64,000 nucleotides of DNA from positions 7,859-71,858 of the forward strand of contig MNCI01020571.1 in assembly GCA_015680685.1 (NCBI GenBank), given 5' to 3'. The position numbers were made by a program, and so were the translations under genes. The notes beneath the pieces were generated by a model. It saw only the letters and a program-made list of their open reading frames with translations, searched no databases and was not told the origin of the DNA. Positions 57,640-64,000 of the stretch are shown piece by piece; positions within the stretch are counted from its first letter, which is position 1, and every line of letters starts with the position of its first letter. This DNA is from Gnetum montanum. Taxonomy: Eukaryota; Streptophyta; Gnetopsida; Gnetales; Gnetaceae.

Positions 57640-60234
57640 CGTAATATTATATTTTACCTATAACTACGTATATTAATATGATGGAAAATAGGTAGTTTTA
57701 GTCCATAGTAGATAGACTTTGTTAATTTTATTTTTTTATTCCTTTTAGCAGTTATCAAATACACACAACATGCAATTGAATCAATTGTTTAGTGTCTTTG
57801 AGTGGTTATGCTTGGATGTACCCATGAATAAAAATAAAGGTTGAGATTGATTTCTTCACATTGAATCACTTTAACTTTTATTAGATTTACTTTCTTGCAT
57901 TTACAATTCCATATATGTTAAATCATTAATGGAGTGAGCATGACTTGATCTTGAGCATTAGACTCTTGCTAGCTTGGTAATCCTAGTGACTAGACACTTG
58001 GTATGCCTAATGGTGTGCTAGTTTGGTAATCTCAACAATTAGCATAAATATCCAAGAATATGATGGTAGGTTGAGAAACTAACACTCAAAATTCATAGGC
58101 TAGCTTAGGATTTATTTTCTTGTTACTAGTTGAAGGGAATTGGCATTGATCTTATGTACAATGCCACCGGATTCAGTAGGTGATCCTTCATGTGGAATTA
58201 CCACTTATTTGCCTATCTAGGAATTGCCTAATAATTTATATGAATCTATTACTTAGGAAATTTTAGAAGGTATGTTTTTGTGTAAATTCTAGATTATTTA
58301 CCTCATTCCTCAAGTTTCTTGAATCATGTAAATTTGGTTTCGAAAGATCGAGGTTTGGATGATATCTATGTTCGATATTTGTCAAACTTATTTTTGATGG
58401 TTTCTAAGGCTTTTGATATCGGTGTTTTCAATTATTGTTGTGCTTTATTGATTATTTGAAAGTGAGCTCCCTCTTTTAATCCAGCATCTCTTGAATTTTG
58501 ATAAGTTCTTTATTTTTTTGAATTGCTAAATCTTCCATTAATTTTGGAAAAATTTGAAAGCAATATTATCTCTTGCATTGGGCCAATTAGGCATTTTGAT
58601 GCCCTCATTGTAGCTAGTGGTTTTCATAGAATTTGATATATGATTAAAGTGGATCTTAATTTGCTTAAGCAATAAATTCTTCTATGTGTTGGTGGAATTG
58701 ATTATGCATAGAAGGTTGTTTATTACAATCTTCCAAAGTCATGTTACTATTATCATCAAGAGGGTCACATGTTTGATTCATGTCCTTTTATGTTGCCAAA
58801 AAAGGTTATGCACGCACATCAGCAACAAGCTATAATAAATGCTACTAAGGTTTCTTCTACAAATGTTATAAACCCTACTAAGGTTTCTTCTATAGATTTT
58901 GTTTTGCTAACATTTCAATAGTTAGCCCACCTCTTTCATTTACTATTGTTCAATAGAATATGTCTTCAAGAAAGGTTCCAAGGAAATTAGTTTCAAAAAA
59001 TTCTTCAATGACTAAAGGAAAACAAATATATGTTCCTTAGGTTTCACATAATGCTATTGTTGATTCAGATGGTTTTCACCTAATTATTCATAATAAAATA
59101 ATTTCAAGGAAGTCTATCTATTGGTGATTACATGTTAAATCTTTAGAATGAACAACATGTTTAAGATATTTTAACTGCTAATAATTTTTTTGCATCTATT
59201 TGTTAAGATATGGAAATAATATCTTTTGATAATGATGATTCTATTGATAGGGGAGGGGCTTCCTCCGCCTCCACCTAATGTTAATCTTTTCATGGAATGT
59301 CTAAATTCCTATCCTAAATGGAAGGTTTTTCAGGATTGATTATAAGGAAGCAAATCTAAAAAGACATTCCTAAAATAGTTAGGCCTTTTCTTTTTATTGA
59401 TTTGAAGTTTCTTCTCTATGCAGTACTCCCTTTTTTGTAGTGGGTTGCCCTTGGAAACATTATTTGGCATCACCTGAGAGTCCCAATAGCAACAACGAGA
59501 GTGAGGGCAAACTCAAGGTGGAATATGTCTTAATGCTCAACACCTTGTGTTATAACATAGCACACAACTTGTTAACCAATGATTAGATATGTTATTATTG
59601 TCATAAATATTACTTATACAACTAGACCAACTAGGTGTACACACACAAAGCACACCAACTCCCCTAGAAGGACTATAGTACATTCCTATACTAATGCATT
59701 TAGTCCTAAGAACAACGCTGAAGAGAGGGCAATGGCTTGAGCATTGAAGGAAAATCTCCTTTACAAGCCTAAATATCCTTATGATGAGGTTCACACCATG
59801 TAGTTCTAAATGATAGTTAAGGTAGCATGGAATCCCAAAGGATCTACATACTCCTCCACCAATGTTCTAAAGGGAAACAACCTTTGATTCACCAACAAAG
59901 CATATTTTCTTTTGTACTTTGAATTTTTATTTTTAATATATATATGTTTTAGGTTCAACACCCCCTTATTTTCTTGTTATTAGTTAAGTAAATAGTTAGA
60001 AATTAATTCATTATTTTTTTGGAATTAGATCATGGAGCATATAGCATTAGTGATCATATACCTTAGTCATGTTTAACCATACACTATGAACCCACTAGAA
60101 ATGTGATTGAGAAGATAGTGACTTGTGATCAAGCCATGCTACATACAACCTATCCTTTCTATGGATTATGACATGTTCTACTATGATACTTGTAGATGAT
60201 ATAGTTGGGTTATATGCATACTCATCACTCTTCA
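57640..60234 (+). repeat. LTR of element G, split by a LINE
   Basis: Features of the local LTR type: AATAAAG signal (about 57832-57838), repeated 'ttggtaatc' words at 57970-58040, and an end CATACTCATCACTCTTCA followed by a tRNA-Asp PBS. The part 58132-59965 is a LINE insertion. The 5' start of the LTR is not clear. Confidence 0.5.
58132..59965 (+). mobile_element. LINE inserted in LTR G, 5' part with ORF1
   Basis: Flanked by ttattttcttgttactagtt (58112-58131) and ttattttcttgttattagtt (59966-59985), 19 of 20 identical, a long LINE-type target duplication. ORF1 remnants: KVDLNLLK, YNLPKS, a zinc knuckle CYYYHQEGHMFDSC (about 58746-58790; second Cys reads Tyr) and a Lys/Ser tail. ORF2 start near 59290: LIFSWNV (family xSWNVRGL). 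The rest of ORF2 is missing. 59430-59960 could be unrelated sequence, and no poly-A was seen. Confidence 0.6.
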
Positions 60235-60235
60235 T

Positions 60236-60253
60236 TGGCATCATTGCTAGGAA
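60236..60253 (+). promoter_or_regulatory. Primer-binding site of element G, tRNA-Asp type
   Basis: TGGCATCATTGCTAGGAA matches the tRNA-Asp site at 12 of 18 positions; all but one of the differences are transitions. Confidence 0.55.
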
Positions 60254-60529
60254 AGGTGTTAGATGTTTAGAAGTAGTTATTATTATATATTATCACTATA
60301 GTAATTAATAATGATTTATGTTTTTGGTATTACTACTATATTGTTAAGAGTACACATAGCATTAATTATTAGCTCAGAGTCATAAGGCTTAAGGTCTATT
60401 CTTAACTTTTTGAAGGCATCATGCAAAAAAGGAAATACTTGTGTCACACAAAAAATAAAACATTGTCATACAAAAAATAAAATACTCTTTACTTTTGATA
60501 AATGTTTGTCTATACAAAAAAGGATGTGT
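60254..60529 (+). other. Short internal remnant of element G
   Basis: Non-coding, with caaaaaataaaa words twice. The sequence switches to the LTR of D near 60530. Confidence 0.4.
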
Positions 60530-60850
60530 ACGGCAAGCTGAGAACAAACACTCATCACCCATAGGCTAGTTTAGACTTTACTTTACATTGTTAATTAGAT
60601 TAAATAATTAATTTCTCTATTATCATTAGGAGTAGCATAAATCCAAAACCACATCAACAATCATATGCCTCATTTTAGACTAAACCATACATGACAAAGC
60701 TACCATTAATCTAAGTGGAAAGACAAAAAACTGTGATCAATGCTTAACAATCTAGATGCACAACTACTCCCATCCATACAATTCAATCAAATCATGCATG
60801 AATGCTTATGATTCGTATAGTTGGGCATAGGAGGTACCTGTTACTCATCA
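60530..60850 (+). repeat. 5' LTR of element D, truncated
   Basis: Matches the last third of the B LTR (for example cccataggctagtttagact, gactaaaccatacatgacaa) and ends CTCATCA. U3, TATA and AATAAA are missing. Confidence 0.75.
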
Positions 60851-60851
60851 T

Positions 60852-60869
60852 TGGTGTCATTGCTAGGGA
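60852..60869 (+). promoter_or_regulatory. Primer-binding site of element D, tRNA-Asp type
   Basis: TGGTGTCATTGCTAGGGA; all differences from the canonical site are C to T or G to A. Confidence 0.75.
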
Positions 60870-60975
60870 TGGTGCTAGTTATCTAGATTAGTTATATTAT
60901 ACAAGATCATTGTAGGAGTATTAATGATACATCTTTTAGAAACTATTAATATTTTAAATCACACATGTTAAAACC

Positions 60976-62990
60976 ATGTCTTCTTCATAAAGGGCCAAGA
61001 ATGCATCACATGATGAAAACACTTGTAAGAGAAATGATAGGATCTATACTGAAAAGAATTGAAGTTAACAACCTCAAGCAGGGGTTTCATATGCTCATTT
61101 AGACCCTTACTACACTTAAAGACTATGTTTAACTAATGTAGAATATCCTAGAGGAGGTGGAGTAAGTCCTAGAACAAGGAGGGCTTCAAGGCCTAAGACC
61201 TTCTCTAAACCTAGAAAAGATAAATCAAGGGACAAGGGGAGAAAATATAGGAACCATGATGATTCTTCCAGTTCCCCATCTTCCTCTTCCTCTTCAACGT
61301 CTAGTTCTAATGAAGATGAATGTAGGTATAGAGATAACGCTCCACTAAAGGGTCAAGATGAAGATAGAAATTGAACCCAAGGGCAATATCAAAGACATCA
61401 AAGTGAGCATAAACAAGATCATCACAATCAGACAAATAAAAATAGAAATTATCACCATGATATGTCTAATACTGATAAACCCTTGTTGGCTACTAGGGAC
61501 TTAACAGATTAGGGAGGTAGTTCAAATACTTCAAAGGCATCAAAGGAACAGCTGCATCAAACAACTTGATATGAACAACTTTCCTAAATTTAGGAGAGGC
61601 TATAATTTTGATCCACAACATCACTTACAAGCCTTCCATGATGCCTACGCCTTGCAAAATATCAAACATAAATGGCCAAAGCTTAAGTTCTTTCCTAGGA
61701 CAATAGTAGATGAAGTTGAAAGTTGGTATAGATCGTTGGAATCAAATTCAATCCATTGGTGGTCCACAATGCTGGAACTCTTCAATAAAAAATGTCAAAC
61801 CTATGCAAGAGTATCCAAGCTGAGAAAAAACATCCAAAGGTGGAAGCAAGAAAATCATGAACCCTTGGATGTGGCCTTGGATAAATACTATTCACTACTA
61901 CATAGCTATCCCAACCATGAATTCTCTAAAAGAGAACAAATTTTCCATATCATAGATGGGCTTCATAATCAAATGAGGGAGATCCTTGGGATTTATGCCC
62001 AAGGTTGATTATCCAAACTAAAATCCCATTAGATACAAAGGCTAATCAAGTAGGTGGCAAAAGAAGGAGAGCTATGTAAATGAGAGAATGTAGAGGAATA
62101 TAACTAGGATCCAACTCTTCAAAAGAAAAGGGTCCATATCTATGATGAGGAAAAAGAGGTAGCTCTTGATGAGGTGATTATCGATGAGCTTGAAGTAAGG
62201 ATAGATAAGATATGAGAGTTGATAAATGAAAAAGTTACAAATTATGTGAAAACCATAAAGGAGAGAGTAACGCAAAACGAATTGAGTGATCAAAAAAAGA
62301 GAAGGAAAAAGAACCAAGAAACAAGTAGGAACACTTATTGGAAAAAGGAAAAAATAGTTGTAGAAGAAGAGGCTATAGACTCAACCACAAAAGAGGATGA
62401 TGGATGTTACATCTGCCTATATAACCATCCAAAGGGCTATTGCCTAGTCATGTTACATCTACATGAGTATTGGGATTTTTCTTTGAATCCCAAGTTCGTA
62501 TAAAAGCAAATGCCTAGGAAATTACCTTACTCACAAGATAATTATAGATAGTCCTACAACCAACTATACTATTCGAGGGGAACTTATTATTAGCCTTAAA
62601 ACTACTGTAAACTATAGTGGCAAAACCCACAGTCATGGGAGAGGCCATCATCAAACCAACACTACCCAATTGGACCTGTATAGATATTACATTCAACAAC
62701 CTATATCTCCAATTGGTTCTACTTCTTCTACCTCAAATTACAACTACCACTCTCCTAAATATCATAATCCACAACATCTTCTGAAGGGTCGCCACCTCAT
62801 GTCTCTCATCCTCTGTCATATCCTAAATATTCTCATACTTCCCTCCATCACATGTCATTGCTAACACAAGGAGGTTTAGCACCATAGCATCAATGGAAAA
62901 ATGCCACTTGTGTTGTGAACATACACAGAAATGATAACGCTAGTAGATCTCAACCACAACCTCAAAAATATCCTTTCTTTAGGATAGTTC
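60976..62990 (+). pseudogene. Element D gag
   Basis: ATG at 60976 (MSSS, then a stop). The Ser-rich run is at 61260-61320. An open frame of 145 codons (61571-62008) holds MNNFPKFRRGYNFDPQHHLQ, LKFFPRTIVDEVESWYRSLE and IQRWKQENHEPLDVALDKYY. The variant zinc knuckle CYICLYNHPKGYC is at 62405-62443, then a Pro/Tyr-rich tail. It aligns with the B gag over its whole length. Confidence 0.8.
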
Positions 62991-63295
62991 CCATGCACGA
63001 GCACAAAACTCACAAACCTACTGGCACATCAAAACCAGCATAGGGCCAATCTAGTGCAACACACTTCCTCGCCATAACAACATCTCCTAATCATATGTAG
63101 AAGCCAATAATCATCATCACTATAACAAAATACATAAAAGATGAACCTATTATTATGAAGTGATAGAAGAATCCTTGCATTACTAATAATAATAAAGGAT
63201 GTAGTTGTGGGTTGGAAGCTCAAAATATCAACACAACCCCTATACTAATCCAGAACAAAGTTAAGGAACAAGTGTGTGAGTAAAAACAAGTCTAC

Positions 63296-63697
63296 TTGGT
63301 AGCCACTAAACCAAAAGACATCCAATGGCTTGGAAGTAAGAGTACAAAACCATTTAAAATATGCATGGAACTAAACAATCCACTTATTATTTCTAGACTT
63401 AAGAAAATGGATCAAACAGAGAAGTTAGATGTAGACATGTTACACTCTAACTATACACCAACAAAAGATATTAAACAAGGAGACCCAAAAATTAAAATAG
63501 AAAATCAAGAAGAAGAAGGAAACACATCTGGACCCTTTGAAAAGGAAATACCTTCAATTCTAGCTAAAGATATGTCTCCTAATCCAAATGGAATTATCAT
63601 CAAAGTTAGATGTGATACCATGCGAACGATTAAATCAACAAAGATGATAAATAGAAAAACTGTGGTGTATAGCCAAGGTGTGCAGTCCATTTCTTGA
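63296..63697 (+). CDS. Open frame of unknown function after the D gag
   Basis: 133 codons, MVATKPKDIQWLGSKSTKPF onward, Lys/Ile/Asn-rich with an acidic middle (ENQEEEGNTSGPFEKEIPSI). I find no retroviral protease, RT or other motif, and no counterpart in B between gag and spacer. It might be an unusual gag extension or a piece of another sequence. Its openness in a decayed context is notable but could be chance. Confidence 0.35.
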   Translation: MVATKPKDIQWLGSKSTKPFKICMELNNPLIISRLKKMDQTEKLDVDMLHSNYTPTKDIKQGDPKIKIENQEEEGNTSGPFEKEIPSILAKDMSPNPNGIIIKVRCDTMRTIKSTKMINRKTVVYSQGVQSIS

Positions 63698-64000
63698 ATG
63701 CTTACCAACAAGATTAGTCATGGGGGAGATGCCCCATCCTGATGCAAGAACTAATAAATGCTTCTCACTTTTTTTATTTTACAATTTTTTTATCATTTTC
63801 CCATTTCTTTCACCATTTTCTAATTCTTAATATGTTATTCATTTCTTGATATTTTTCATTTATTTTCTTTATAGTTTTCTCTTTTCTTGAGTCATTTTTT
63901 TCATGTTTCTGTTAATAATATTGCTAGTCATGATGTAGAAGTCAATGCTATGTGTTGGGTTTTTGTGCTATGCTATCAAGATAACTAGTTAAGTAATTGT
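63698..64000 (+). other. Element D post-gag T-rich spacer, runs off the right edge
   Basis: Begins agtcatgggggagatg (cf. agtcatgggaagatggcc at 34495 in A) and continues with the T-rich words seen after pol in A and after gag in B. pol is therefore absent from D, as in B. Confidence 0.6.

Overview
The window is nuclear DNA from a plant, probably one with a very large, repeat-rich genome such as a gymnosperm. Almost all of it is decayed retrotransposon sequence, strongly depleted of CpG. The support for this is: plant-type Ty3/gypsy elements whose primer-binding sites match tRNA-Asp, plant LINEs (DUF4283-like ORF1 with zinc knuckle, then an APE-type endonuclease), a captured plant caffeate O-methyltransferase fragment, and one intact plant ATL-type RING-H2 gene. 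The species cannot be told from the sequence alone. Alignments quoted here were done by eye.

Layout. 1-1034: a PIF1-like helicase fragment (minus strand). 1.9-3.5 kb: AT-rich sequence with small tandem repeats. 3.56-5.55 kb: a LINE remnant. 5.56-7.87 kb: gag and 5' LTR of gypsy element E (minus). 7.87-40.31 kb: one gypsy element, A (plus), split by two later insertions. Insertion one is element C (8517-20010, minus), which carries a solo LTR, F, and an O-methyltransferase fragment inside its LTRs. Insertion two is element B (22162-30678, plus), which has gag and a third ORF but no pol. Take C and B away and A reads LTR, tRNA-Asp PBS, gag, pol, ORF3, LTR, about 12.4 kb. A itself sits in or beside a LINE remnant (40.4-42.5 kb, minus). 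43.3-46.6 kb is the only gene-like island and holds the ATL gene at 44614-45408. 46.6-54.5 kb has tandem duplications, a satellite-like array in two opposite orientations, and a minus-strand protein remnant with a plant-transposon-like domain, a coiled coil and a Ulp1-like protease. 55.46-55.64 kb is a GC-rich cluster of ABRE and DRE motifs with no recognised gene. 57.1-57.5 kb holds SINE-like sequences. 57.6-60.5 kb is LTR element G, split by a LINE. 60.5-64 kb is gypsy element D, which has gag and no pol within the window.

How the parts relate. A, B, D and E share one gag family, with an unusual 13-residue zinc knuckle. A and B also share a third ORF downstream of the pol position. In both, the DNA before ORF3 carries a TATA-containing segment that resembles the U3 of that same element, and then a conserved TAG/ATG boundary that looks like a splice acceptor. 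I regard this as the most interesting system here: a plant gypsy lineage with a separately expressed, coiled-coil third protein. All retroelement frames carry stops, so the evidence is comparative and none of these copies is likely to be active.
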